Shown here piece after piece: positions 9,121-17,652 of a DNA stretch of 48,326 bases. Each line of letters opens with the position of its first letter. Positions within the stretch are counted from its first letter, which is position 1. The DNA is from an uncultured Prevotellaceae bacterium (GTDB taxonomy: Bacteria > Bacteroidota > Bacteroidia > Bacteroidales > Muribaculaceae): positions 1-48,326 of the forward strand of contig ONOU01000017.1 in the NCBI GenBank assembly GCA_900319525.1, in the 5' to 3' direction. A program made the position numbers and the translations under genes. The notes beneath the pieces were generated by a model, which saw nothing but the letters and a program-made list of their open reading frames with translations, did no database searches and had not been told where the DNA came from.

Positions 9121-9152
9121 TTTGCAATTTCAAAAAAATGGTTGTATTTTTG
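9121..9152 (+). promoter_or_regulatory. Promoter of the polyvalent-type kinase gene
   Basis: TTTG (9121-9124), a 20-base spacer and TATTTTTG (9145-9152) match the Bacteroidota consensus. The box would place the RNA start near 9160, so translation should begin at ATG 9186 and not at the upstream ATG 9138. Confidence 0.7.
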
Positions 9153-9185
9153 CAGCAGAATAATAGATTATATCCATTAAAAGTA

Positions 9186-10004
9186 ATGAACAACGCAGAT
9201 TTTTGGGCATCAATCCGCTCCATTATAGCCGATGGCTTCACGCCCGATGGTCTGCAAAAACTTGACCGTTATGCAGAGCAATTCATCAGCAGCGCGTTGG
9301 TATATCAACGATTTTCACCGCAAGAACAGCATGGCTGCGCAACGGGAGGTGCAACAAATGTCATTGCATCCCTGCTCGCGGGAGCAGAAGTTGGCACAGA
9401 TAGCGGCCATCAAGCGTCATTCAACAACTTCCAAAGCGAGCGCCAATGCGCAACGCAGCAAGAAGCAGTGATTGAGCAATGGGCCAAGGCCGTTGGTCTG
9501 TGGACCGAAAGTGTTGAAGAAGTATTGTCACAAAGCCTTGGGGAACAGATTGCCGAAGGCGGTGAAGCAATCGTCTATGACCATGGCACCACACTCATCA
9601 AGTCTATAGGTCTTGACTACTTTATTCAGCCCGTATTTGCCTTGGACCGTATATCTCTCCACAACACCTACTTCCCAGAGACACGTCTCTTTGTTTTAGG
9701 CTTTGGACGTGACAAGCGAGGAGAATTCAAGATAATTGTTGAGCAACCTTTTATCGATGGGCAACCAGTTAGCGACGAGGAAATCGCAACATATATGCGG
9801 CAAATGGGATTTGAGCTAAAGAACCCGCGAAACTGGACTTACGCCACCCCAGATATTTACTTGAGCGACATGCATGATGAGAATGTGATTCGCTCTAAAC
9901 ATTCCGATACCATCTTTGTCGTTGATTGTGATATCCGCATTAACACACCAGAACTCAGGCAAGAAGGGACAAGAATCCTGTCAACTAGAGTCAAATTCAC
10001 ATAA
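9186..10004 (+). CDS. Polyvalent-protein-type protein kinase (Kinase-PolyVal-like)
   Basis: This 272-residue protein resembles the kinase domain found in phage and plasmid polyvalent proteins, here as a stand-alone gene. Visible elements, in residues of the shorter frame, are a glycine-containing GEAIVYDHG loop with a following strand lysine (TLIKSIG) at ~130-145, a hinge-like IIVEQPFIDG at ~195, and a catalytic-loop-like LSDMHDENVI at ~235. A metal-site-like FVVDCDIR strand follows. The N-terminal ~110 residues, rich in Gln and Ala with a CATGGATNVIAS segment, have no match that I recognise. It has its own promoter and no cotranscribed neighbour. Its target is unknown; the family's usual home on mobile elements suggests acquisition by transfer. 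Confidence 0.65.
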   Translation: MNNADFWASIRSIIADGFTPDGLQKLDRYAEQFISSALVYQRFSPQEQHGCATGGATNVIASLLAGAEVGTDSGHQASFNNFQSERQCATQQEAVIEQWAKAVGLWTESVEEVLSQSLGEQIAEGGEAIVYDHGTTLIKSIGLDYFIQPVFALDRISLHNTYFPETRLFVLGFGRDKRGEFKIIVEQPFIDGQPVSDEEIATYMRQMGFELKNPRNWTYATPDIYLSDMHDENVIRSKHSDTIFVVDCDIRINTPELRQEGTRILSTRVKFT

Positions 10005-10047
10005 TCGTCATTTTATCAACCCCTTGACCGTCACAGCGAGTTCCCGT

Positions 10048-10094
10048 AACACCCATTTGGGTATTGCGGGTTACTATGTTTATTGTTAATTTTG
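10048..10094 (+). promoter_or_regulatory. Palindrome-type promoter of the first ECF sigma operon
   Basis: AACACCCATTTGGGTATT (10048-10065), TTG at 10064-10066, a 20-base spacer and TAATTTTG (10087-10094). The leader to the sigma gene is about 80 bases. Confidence 0.8.
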
Positions 10095-10182
10095 TAACGC
10101 TAAAACTGATACCGAGTAGAAAAAATTGAGAAAAAAGCCGCCTGGGGTTTAAAAAATCGGTTCCTGTGTGTATATAGAGTGT

Positions 10183-10677
10183 ATGACAGACAGAGAAAGA
10201 CATATCGAGGGGTTGTTCAGGCAGCATTACAGTGCGATGCATCGGCTGGCTTACCTGCTGTTGCACGACGATGACGACAGCAAGGACGTTGTGCACGACG
10301 TCTTTGCCAAGTTGCTTGTGGAACAAACGGAACTGCGTGAAACGACCGTCTTGCCTTATCTGTTGTCATGCGTGCGCAACCAGTGCCTGAACGTGATGCG
10401 TGACCGCAAGTTGCATGCCCAATTGCAGCAGTACCTCATTCCCGACACGATAGCGGAACAGACATCGCCCGAGGACCTTGAGCGCGAAATCGAAGTGCTC
10501 AGCAAGGGCATCGATGCTCTGGTTCCGCCTGTGTGCCGAGAGGTGATACGCCTGCATTTTCATGAGGGGGTGGCCTTGACCGAGGTCGCTCGTCGTCTGG
10601 GCGTGAGCCATACCACCATCTACAAGCACCTGCACAGCGCACTCCGTCAATTACATCAAACGCTAACAGACTATTGA
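10183..10677 (+). CDS. ECF RNA polymerase sigma factor (FecI-like)
   Basis: This is a 164-residue sigma factor. Region 2 is seen in IEGLFRQHYSAMHRLAYLLL and the DVVHDVFAKLL helix (about residues 8-50). Region 4 is the C-terminal helix-turn-helix with VALTEVARRLGVSHTTIYKHL (~130-155). ATG 10183 is preferred over a GTG 15 bases upstream because the region-2 helix begins right after it. It heads a three-gene set with an anti-sigma factor and an STN-domain receptor. In this family the receptor senses its ligand at the outer membrane and signals through the anti-sigma protein. The promoter carries the shared palindrome, so an additional regulator may gate this cascade. Confidence 0.93.
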   Translation: MTDRERHIEGLFRQHYSAMHRLAYLLLHDDDDSKDVVHDVFAKLLVEQTELRETTVLPYLLSCVRNQCLNVMRDRKLHAQLQQYLIPDTIAEQTSPEDLEREIEVLSKGIDALVPPVCREVIRLHFHEGVALTEVARRLGVSHTTIYKHLHSALRQLHQTLTDY

Positions 10678-10738
10678 GGTGTAAGAAGGGCGGATGCCAA
10701 CTTAAAACTTACAACTTGAGACTTAAAACTAAGCAGCA

Positions 10739-11401
10739 ATGAACAAGACCGATTTACTATTCCAGATGCTGGAACAACCCGAGCGTTACAGCGAGGCACA
10801 ATGGCAAGAGATCCTTGCCGATGACGAGTGCCGTGAACTTTATACCCTGATGGCGAAAGTCAAGAGCACCGCCCCCTCACCCGAGGTGAGCGGCGAGACC
10901 ATCGATGCCGAATGGCAACGTCTGGCCCAGTCACAACGTCCTCGTGCCGACATCATCCCCTTGTGGCGCAAGGTTGCAGCAACCGCCGCGATTGCTTTGG
11001 TTCTCTTTGGAGTCTCATACGCTGCCGTCAAGACAGGTTTCTTCGGCCTGCAAAAGCAGACGACAGAGGAGACCGCTGCTGTCAAGCCTGAAGCCCCTGC
11101 CATCACTGCCGACGAGACTCCAGAGGCCATTCAGCAATCGACCGACACACTAACTGTCATGGCCGAGCCCCGGCTCTATGACAATGTGCCGCTGGAGCAG
11201 ATGCTGGCCGAACTCGCTGCCTATTACCATGTTGACGTGGAATACCGCAGTGACGATGTGCGCTCGTTGCGTCTCTATTATGAGTGGGAGCCGGACTATT
11301 CGCTCGACATGGTCGTGGACATGCTGTCCCACTTCGAGTCGCTCAGCATCTCTCGTGAGGGCAACAAACTCATTGTTGAATCAGCACAGGAGGGCAAGTG
11401 A
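10739..11401 (+). CDS. FecR-like anti-sigma factor
   Basis: This 220-residue inner-membrane protein has a cytoplasmic sigma-binding head (residues 1-75), one membrane span (VAATAAIALVLFGVSYAAV, ~78-96) and a periplasmic part. The C-terminus (~145-215, YDNVPLEQMLAELAAYYHV onwards) is a DUF4974-type FecR C-terminal domain, which contacts the receptor's STN domain in related systems. Its stop overlaps the receptor start by 4 bases (ATGA), showing translational coupling. The classical central FecR domain is largely missing, so the protein is shorter than the ~330 residues usual in the family. Confidence 0.88.
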   Translation: MNKTDLLFQMLEQPERYSEAQWQEILADDECRELYTLMAKVKSTAPSPEVSGETIDAEWQRLAQSQRPRADIIPLWRKVAATAAIALVLFGVSYAAVKTGFFGLQKQTTEETAAVKPEAPAITADETPEAIQQSTDTLTVMAEPRLYDNVPLEQMLAELAAYYHVDVEYRSDDVRSLRLYYEWEPDYSLDMVVDMLSHFESLSISREGNKLIVESAQEGK

Positions 11402-13986
11402 TGAAAAGACTTTTTACCATGATACTATTGCTGTGCTCCTTGGCAGGCATAGCACACGCGCAGCGCATAACCCGTAACTTCCAGAATGTGTCGATGAGCG
11501 ACGCGCTGAAGTATATCCAGCAACAGACCGGCAACCACAAGATCGTGTTTATCTACAACGAGCTGGAGGATTTTACTATTACCACCAACGTCAAGAACAA
11601 ACCTGTTCCTGATGCCATTCGCCAGATCATCGGTTTCTATCCCATCCAGATGATCCTGGGTGATAACAACGATATCTATGTGGAGTGCATCCACAAGACC
11701 GAGCACCACCTCAAGGGCACCATCGTCGATGAACAAGGCCAGCCATTGGCATATGCAACCATTGCTATTCTTAACCCTGCCGACTCAACGCTGCTCACAG
11801 GAGGCGTCAGCAATGAGAGCGGCCGCTTTGTGATTCCTACTGAGGCCAAACGTGTCGTCGTAAAGTGCAGTTTTGTCGGCTATCGCACCTACTATCGTAA
11901 TTGCGAGGTTGGCGATATTGGCACTATCCAGATGCGACCTGCTGAGTATATCATCAACGGTGTGACGGTAGAAGGTACCCGTATCATGAACTATGTGGAT
12001 AAGTCTGTCCACACCTTCACTATTGAGCAAATAAGGCAAGCCCGCAATGTCCGTGACCTGCTGGAACACGTTGAAGATCTGAAGATTGATTTGGTAAGCA
12101 ATAAGATTCAGCGCATGGACGGCGGCAGCGTGAAGATACTGATCAATGGCATAGCAGCCTCAGACATTGACCTTAAGGGCATTCCTGCCAATAAAATCTC
12201 AAGGGTGGAATATTACAACATCCCTCCTGCCCGTTATGCCGATGCCGGCACACTCATCAACGTGATAACCAAGCGGATGGAGACGGGCATCAATGCAGGC
12301 ATCGAGGCAAGTACAGCCTTCACGACGGGCTTTACAAACGATGAGGCCTACCTGAACCTGACTTCGGGCAACCATCAGTTTTCACTCTCTTATTCGTTCA
12401 ACATGAGAGACTATTCAAAGCGCTACGGTGAGCAGACTTACGACTATACACTGCAAAGGTACCTTCCCGACGACGCAGCACCAGCGTCTCCTGTTCATTA
12501 CAACTATCAAAAAAAGACCCACGACAAATTCGGCTATACTTGGAACGACCCCGTCATTAAGTACACCTACAACAAATCTGACGACATAGCGGTACAGATT
12601 GTGGCAACGCCCCACTTCAGCCACAGGCATAGCGATGGACGGAGTGATATCCAAAACACATCAACACTTAACACCTCAGTTGCGGGGAAAGGCGAATTTG
12701 GCAGCCGCATGAACACATTTGGTCCAGACCTGAACGTGTATGTCCAGAAAACGCTGCCTAAAAATCAAGAACTGTCGATCGACCTCGTGGGCACCTATTA
12801 TCACAACAGCAGAAAGAACTGGGCTGAGGAGACGGCCGTCAGCGACGGTGAGGTATGGCTGTCAGACAACCAAGAGCAGCAGAACAACAAGTACTCCTTT
12901 ATTGGTGAATTGGCTTATACTAAGAAATGGGAAAAGGGCAACCTGAGCCTGGGCTATCGTGGATCGTTCGGACGCTCGAATGCCACCATCAGCAACGTGC
13001 TTTCAGGCTATGAGGACTATGAATACTCATCTGCCAGTTATCAGCACTATATGTATGCCGAGTATAGTGGCAATCTCGGAAAATTGATGTACCGTATCGG
13101 TGCAGGAGCCACACAAGTGACCCAAGACAATACTGATGCTCACGACTCTCATTGGCTCTTCACACCAAAACTCATCCTGAGTACTAATCTATCAAAGACG
13201 ATGAGCCTACAATGGGTTACCTCGTCACAATCGAATACGCCCCCTATCTCACAACTCAGCAACAATGCCAGCCTGGTCATTCCTGGTGTGCTAAGTATTG
13301 GCAATCCGTATCTGAAGAGTTATAACACTTATCGGTCGGAACTTATCCACAAGTGGAACCTCGGCTGGTTACAAACCCAAGTTGGACTATACTATTCATA
13401 TTCCGATTCTCCTATCAAACGCTATTATACCCAGCAAGAGATTAACGGCATGCAATATATTGTGGGCACTAACGAAAATGCCAACTATAGCAGTGCTTTG
13501 GGTGGGTCATACATGTTGGTCATTAGCCCCTTTAAGAGTCAGGTGCTGACGGTGGCCATTCAGGGCTACGTCTCTCGTCAAACGGTCAGTAGCCCCATTA
13601 TCGGACACTACCATCATACGTGGGCACCGCTCCACTATGCCATTCAGTTCCGGAAGGGCAACTGGGGAGCCTCCTATGTAGGGAACATCGTGTCAAAACG
13701 CCTCAATGGATCCACACTGGATGCCGGCGAGAACAAATCTCACCTACAAATTTTTTGGCAAAACAAGAACTGGCGCATCTTCGCCGCTGACTATTGGTTA
13801 TTCACCCGCTCACGCTATTCCGGCTATAGCATGCCGACAAGCATCCTGCAAAGTACCTATAAAACGTGGATTAATGACAATAAGTCGATGTTTGTCCTCG
13901 GTTTCAGTTACGACTTCTCTACAGGAAAGAACATTAAGATAGATCGCAAACTGCGAAATAAGGACTCTGACACAGGCAGTTTCTAA
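11398..13986 (+). CDS. STN-domain TonB-dependent receptor (signal-transducing)
   Basis: This 862-residue receptor has a signal peptide (1-21, ending GIAHA), an STN domain (~23-100) that would bind the FecR-like partner, a carboxypeptidase-regulatory-like domain (~105-185) starting at HHLKGTIVDEQ, and a plug (~190-300). The plug includes ISRVEYYNIPPARYADAGT in place of VEIIRxPSARYdaeG. A barrel of the OMP_b-brl_3 type follows. It is translationally coupled to the anti-sigma gene. The STN segment is almost identical to that of the next receptor, whereas the plug and barrel are not. No SusD partner is present, so the ligand may be something other than a glycan; it is unknown. Confidence 0.9.
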   Translation: MMKRLFTMILLLCSLAGIAHAQRITRNFQNVSMSDALKYIQQQTGNHKIVFIYNELEDFTITTNVKNKPVPDAIRQIIGFYPIQMILGDNNDIYVECIHKTEHHLKGTIVDEQGQPLAYATIAILNPADSTLLTGGVSNESGRFVIPTEAKRVVVKCSFVGYRTYYRNCEVGDIGTIQMRPAEYIINGVTVEGTRIMNYVDKSVHTFTIEQIRQARNVRDLLEHVEDLKIDLVSNKIQRMDGGSVKILINGIAASDIDLKGIPANKISRVEYYNIPPARYADAGTLINVITKRMETGINAGIEASTAFTTGFTNDEAYLNLTSGNHQFSLSYSFNMRDYSKRYGEQTYDYTLQRYLPDDAAPASPVHYNYQKKTHDKFGYTWNDPVIKYTYNKSDDIAVQIVATPHFSHRHSDGRSDIQNTSTLNTSVAGKGEFGSRMNTFGPDLNVYVQKTLPKNQELSIDLVGTYYHNSRKNWAEETAVSDGEVWLSDNQEQQNNKYSFIGELAYTKKWEKGNLSLGYRGSFGRSNATISNVLSGYEDYEYSSASYQHYMYAEYSGNLGKLMYRIGAGATQVTQDNTDAHDSHWLFTPKLILSTNLSKTMSLQWVTSSQSNTPPISQLSNNASLVIPGVLSIGNPYLKSYNTYRSELIHKWNLGWLQTQVGLYYSYSDSPIKRYYTQQEINGMQYIVGTNENANYSSALGGSYMLVISPFKSQVLTVAIQGYVSRQTVSSPIIGHYHHTWAPLHYAIQFRKGNWGASYVGNIVSKRLNGSTLDAGENKSHLQIFWQNKNWRIFAADYWLFTRSRYSGYSMPTSILQSTYKTWINDNKSMFVLGFSYDFSTGKNIKIDRKLRNKDSDTGSF

Positions 13987-14038
13987 TTTATACTTGTAAT
14001 CTATTTATGTACTTCCTGCCAGATCAATACAAGAAGGA

Positions 14039-16669
14039 ATGAAACGTCTTTTATTCATCATATTGTTATTGTTTGTTCAGGTGAACACTGCAACGGCTCA
14101 GCGCGTCACCCGCAACTTCCAGAACGTGTCGATGAGTGACGCGCTGAAGTATATCCAGCAGCAGACAGGCAACCACAAGATCGTGTTTATCTACAACGAA
14201 CTGGAGGACTTCACGATCACCACCAACGTCAAGAACAAACCTGTTCCTGATGCTATTCGCCAGATCATAGGTTTTTATCCCATCCAGATGATTCAGGGTG
14301 ATAACAACGATATCTATGTGGAGTGCATTAACAAGACCGAGCACCACTTGAAGGGCATGGTGGTTGACGAGAACAACTTGCCGTTGCCCTACGCCAACGT
14401 CACCTTGCTCAACCATGCCGACTCGACGATGGTGGGCGGCGGTGTGACCAACGAGAGCGGCCGCTTCGTCATCCCCAACGACCACGGCAAGGTCATCGCC
14501 CGCATCACCTACGTCGGCTACAAACCCGCCTATCGCCTGTGCGTCCGTGACAACGTGGGCACCATAAAGATGCAGCCAGATGCAACGCGGCTTAATGGAG
14601 TGGTAGTTTCCGCTTCCGCTGCTAGACTAAAGCAAGAACCTGGTAAATTCATATATAAGCCAAGTCCTTCTGAGCTTGTGGGTATTGACAGTTATGAATT
14701 ACTGCGATATACTCCGTTGGTATGCGTAGAGAACAATACCGTCAGTATATTAGGCAAGGGTACATCCACGATATATATTAACGGCAGAAAGCCAGTGATG
14801 GGCAACGCCTCGCTGATGGAGATGCTGCGTTCAGTACCTGCCGACAGGATTGAGAAGATTGAGATTATCATGTCTCCCAATAGTTCTCACAAGGCATCGA
14901 CTACAGGAGGAATTGTGAATATTGTCATGAAGAAGAATCCCAATCAGGGACTAACGGGAAGCGCAAGCGTGAGCGCAACATATCTTGGAGAAAAAATAAC
15001 GCCAAGGGCGAGCCTGTATTTAGGCTATTCAAAGAATAAATTTAATGCCTCGGCCAATCTGAGTTATCTGTATTACAATTCGCAAACTGAAAAGGAGACG
15101 ACCTATAATTATAGAGACAGTTATACAGATATTCTTAATTCCAGCAATAGTCTAACTACAGGCCATTTCTTGAATGGAAATATCAGTCTATCGTATGACT
15201 TGACAAAGCGAAGTACCCTGGGAACTTCATTCTATATCGGCGGCTCTGAAAGTAACAGTAAGTCTACGACTGTAAGTTCAAACTATCTTAGAGGCACAAT
15301 TGACAAGTATTCTAAGTCATACTCTGAAACCGATAATCCCTACAGAAAGCCAGAGATGAGTATCGTGGCCTATTATCATCTCAAGACAGACGATAAGGGA
15401 AGTAATCTGGATGTGAGTGCCAATTATTCCTCATCGGTAAACGCTTCTTTGGGGTCTATGGAATATGCATGCGGAGTAGAATCTCGCGAAGTTGTCCCAT
15501 ATTCCCTATTTAAGCAAAATACCACCGTAGATAGCTATGGATATGAATTTAAGGGAAGTTATAACCACTCATTTAATGATGGCAGTGCACTCGAGTCTGG
15601 GTATGAGTTTGATGCCTCACATCTTTCTAATGATTTTGTTCGCCTGGATCATGATGGAAAGGAATATGTCAAAAACGAGGGAAGCAGCAATCTGTTTGAG
15701 TATGATGAAAAGGTGAATGCCTTATACATGACGTATGACAAAAAGTGGAGCAATGTAATCAGCACCACCCTGGGATTGCGTGCCGAGAATACACGTGTCA
15801 AGGGCCATCAAGTGAGCTCAAATGAGAAATTCAACCGCAATTATTGGAATTTTTTTCCACGATTAAGCTTGTTGGTTGATTTGGCGAATGGCAACCACAG
15901 AATTGCATTGGACTTGTCTCGTTCTATTGTGCGACCTTTTTATAATTATTTGAATCCATTTAAGATATGGACTTCAGAGAATACCTATAGTATGGGAAAC
16001 ATTTATCTTAAACCGATGATTTACAGTGATATGAATTTGAGTTATAGGTTTCTCGGAGATTATATGATTGGAGCGTCTTATAGTTATGGCTCTGATGCCT
16101 TCAGTGAGTATCGTTTTCTCGCTGAGAACAATACCACAGTGAGCAGTGTGGCAAATTATGGAAACGAGCAGTCATTCTCACTCTATTGCAACGTAGAAAA
16201 GGTATTTTTTAACGGAATCTGGCGAATGTCGTTAAATGCAACCGCTGTTTATGACCGTGACCAAGGTACAATTGATGGCCAGGATGTAAGTTACAAGATA
16301 TGGAGTGGAGAAGCGGGAATTCGCAATTTCTTCAATCTTTCTTCCAGGGGTGGTATCAGGGCCACATTGAGTTATAACTACTATACGCCATTGAAGGGAG
16401 TATTAAGAATAGGGCACCATAAGCATTTGCTCAGCGCATCATTCAGCAAGGAATTCAAGTTCGGTGGGACTATTAGTGTTGATGCCTTTAACCTGCTAAA
16501 TTATAGGCCGGCATATCACTATAACACTGAATCATACGCATATCGAGAAAAGCCCCAAACCAATAACATATCTTTACAGATAAGATATACACAGAAATTT
16601 GGCCAAAGCCGCGTGCGTGGTGCACAAAACCGCTCCGACACAAACTATTCGAGAAGATTTAAGAAATAA
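14039..16669 (+). CDS. Second STN-domain TonB-dependent receptor, mosaic gene
   Basis: This 876-residue receptor has a signal peptide (~1-20), STN (~22-100), a carboxypeptidase-regulatory-like domain (~104-185), a plug with canonical RIEKIEIIMSPNSSH and STTGGIVNIVMKK motifs, and a barrel. It starts 52 bases after the previous receptor and has no sigma or anti-sigma gene of its own. Its STN domain is nearly identical to that of the upstream receptor, and its regulatory domain is nearly identical at the DNA level to that of the receptor at 19950. After about 14,580 the sequence becomes clearly more AT-rich and dissimilar from both. The gene looks like a fusion of a local signalling module with a foreign plug/barrel. 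It could share the upstream FecR partner. Confidence 0.9.
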   Translation: MKRLLFIILLLFVQVNTATAQRVTRNFQNVSMSDALKYIQQQTGNHKIVFIYNELEDFTITTNVKNKPVPDAIRQIIGFYPIQMIQGDNNDIYVECINKTEHHLKGMVVDENNLPLPYANVTLLNHADSTMVGGGVTNESGRFVIPNDHGKVIARITYVGYKPAYRLCVRDNVGTIKMQPDATRLNGVVVSASAARLKQEPGKFIYKPSPSELVGIDSYELLRYTPLVCVENNTVSILGKGTSTIYINGRKPVMGNASLMEMLRSVPADRIEKIEIIMSPNSSHKASTTGGIVNIVMKKNPNQGLTGSASVSATYLGEKITPRASLYLGYSKNKFNASANLSYLYYNSQTEKETTYNYRDSYTDILNSSNSLTTGHFLNGNISLSYDLTKRSTLGTSFYIGGSESNSKSTTVSSNYLRGTIDKYSKSYSETDNPYRKPEMSIVAYYHLKTDDKGSNLDVSANYSSSVNASLGSMEYACGVESREVVPYSLFKQNTTVDSYGYEFKGSYNHSFNDGSALESGYEFDASHLSNDFVRLDHDGKEYVKNEGSSNLFEYDEKVNALYMTYDKKWSNVISTTLGLRAENTRVKGHQVSSNEKFNRNYWNFFPRLSLLVDLANGNHRIALDLSRSIVRPFYNYLNPFKIWTSENTYSMGNIYLKPMIYSDMNLSYRFLGDYMIGASYSYGSDAFSEYRFLAENNTTVSSVANYGNEQSFSLYCNVEKVFFNGIWRMSLNATAVYDRDQGTIDGQDVSYKIWSGEAGIRNFFNLSSRGGIRATLSYNYYTPLKGVLRIGHHKHLLSASFSKEFKFGGTISVDAFNLLNYRPAYHYNTESYAYREKPQTNNISLQIRYTQKFGQSRVRGAQNRSDTNYSRRFKK

Positions 16670-16705
16670 TGCGCAGCCGCTACAAGGGTAGCCATGCCGG
16701 TCAAG

Positions 16706-16782
16706 ACGAGCGCAACCACCCATAAGACCTAAATAGCTTCTTCGATACCGTGGTCAGCCGAGGGTGATGCCACATCCTCGGC
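16706..16782 (+). repeat. 77-bp dispersed repeat, copy 2
   Basis: This copy differs from 8829-8905 at only two positions. Here the terminal hairpin is a perfect 9-bp stem (CAGCCGAGG / CCTCGGCTG) with a 12-base loop. It follows the second STN receptor gene by 36 bases. Confidence 0.85.
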
Positions 16783-16929
16783 TGGGTCTTGCTTTGGCAA
16801 AACTAGCTTATACTAGATACAAAATAGTGGTTTTGTGTTCCCCTTTTAAAAAACTAATTATTTTTGGATTCAACATAGTTGGCTTCATACCTAAATCAGT
16901 ACTGATAATTCAAAAATATCTAAAAAAAA
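16783..16929. other. AT-rich spacer before the SatD operon
   Basis: No gene or clear signal is visible here. The stretch marks the switch from the receptor gene to the lower-GC SatD operon. Confidence 0.4.
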
Positions 16930-17013
16930 GCTGATATCGTTTGGCTATCTAAAAAAAGGCTGATATCTTTGCAAAAAAAATGATATATGATAGCTACAAT
17001 CTCGGCTGATATC
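16930..17013 (+). promoter_or_regulatory. SatD operon promoter overlapped by a repeated 9-mer
   Basis: TTTG (16940-16943), a 20-base spacer and TATCTTTG (16964-16971) form a consensus promoter. The 9-mer GCTGATATC occurs next to the -33 box (16930-16938), across the -7 box (16959-16967) and again inside the first codons (17005-17013). The two upstream copies also share the preceding CTAAAAAAA tract. Both cover the polymerase contact points, so binding there would be expected to repress. The leader is only about 10 bases, nearly leaderless. Confidence 0.65.
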
Positions 17014-17652
17014 GTTCGATCGACTTCATTACAAACGGAGGAGTTGATAGATTTACGCAATAAATTGCGTGATCTTTTGGAGGATTTTGAGAAAGATTAT
17101 CCAGGGTTCTGGGCTAGAATTGTTAGGGGGGACAGCATAGAATGCTATGTGCCAGAATATTGGTATGTACTAAGGATTGCAATCCTGATTAAACTTTTCG
17201 TGAAAATACAAGCTGTAGGCTATGATTGTCATGAGATGTTACAAAAACATGGCATTAGGTTTTCTATTGGCATTGCAGATATTAATTATGCTGATAAGAC
17301 TGAAGATATTATCAACGGACCAGCCATATATTTGTCGGGAAGGAATCTGGATGAAATAAGCAGAAGGGATAACATATACGTTGCGTTTGAGATAGATAAT
17401 GCTCCCAACTCGTTCAGCGATTTGTTGGAGTCATATGTGGCCTTGTTGAGTAATCTTGTGGATACGTATTCTGCAAAACAGGCTGAAGTTGTATTCTTCA
17501 AGATGCTGGGATTTAAGGAGGTGGAAATTAGCAAACGTCTTGGAATCTATCAGTCGTCAGTGAATATGAGGTCGACAAGTGCTCAATGGGGACTGCTAAA
17601 TACGGCAATTAAGGATTTCGAAAAAATAGAATTTCGCAATATATGTGGTTAG
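16987..17652 (+). CDS. SatD family protein
   Basis: This 221-residue cytoplasmic protein resembles the SatD family. It begins IATISADIVRSTS, a cyclase-like 'DIVxS' opening strand. A GDSIECYVP segment (~residue 50) and a RFSIGIADI strand (~95) follow. The C-terminus (~165-205, FKEVEISKRLGIYQSSVNMR) looks like a helix-turn-helix, so the protein may bind DNA and regulate its own operon. The name comes from the acid-tolerance secretion locus of streptococci; the biochemical role is not established. It overlaps the DUF3307 gene by 10 bases, a pairing seen in many Bacteroidota. Base composition is more AT-rich than that of most neighbours. Confidence 0.72.
   Translation: MIATISADIVRSTSLQTEELIDLRNKLRDLLEDFEKDYPGFWARIVRGDSIECYVPEYWYVLRIAILIKLFVKIQAVGYDCHEMLQKHGIRFSIGIADINYADKTEDIINGPAIYLSGRNLDEISRRDNIYVAFEIDNAPNSFSDLLESYVALLSNLVDTYSAKQAEVVFFKMLGFKEVEISKRLGIYQSSVNMRSTSAQWGLLNTAIKDFEKIEFRNICG

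Noticed and set aside
8975-9241. Minus-strand 88-residue frame across the two stem-loops
   Set aside because: It spans the inverted repeats and the start of the kinase gene, with no promoter on that strand and no family that I can support.
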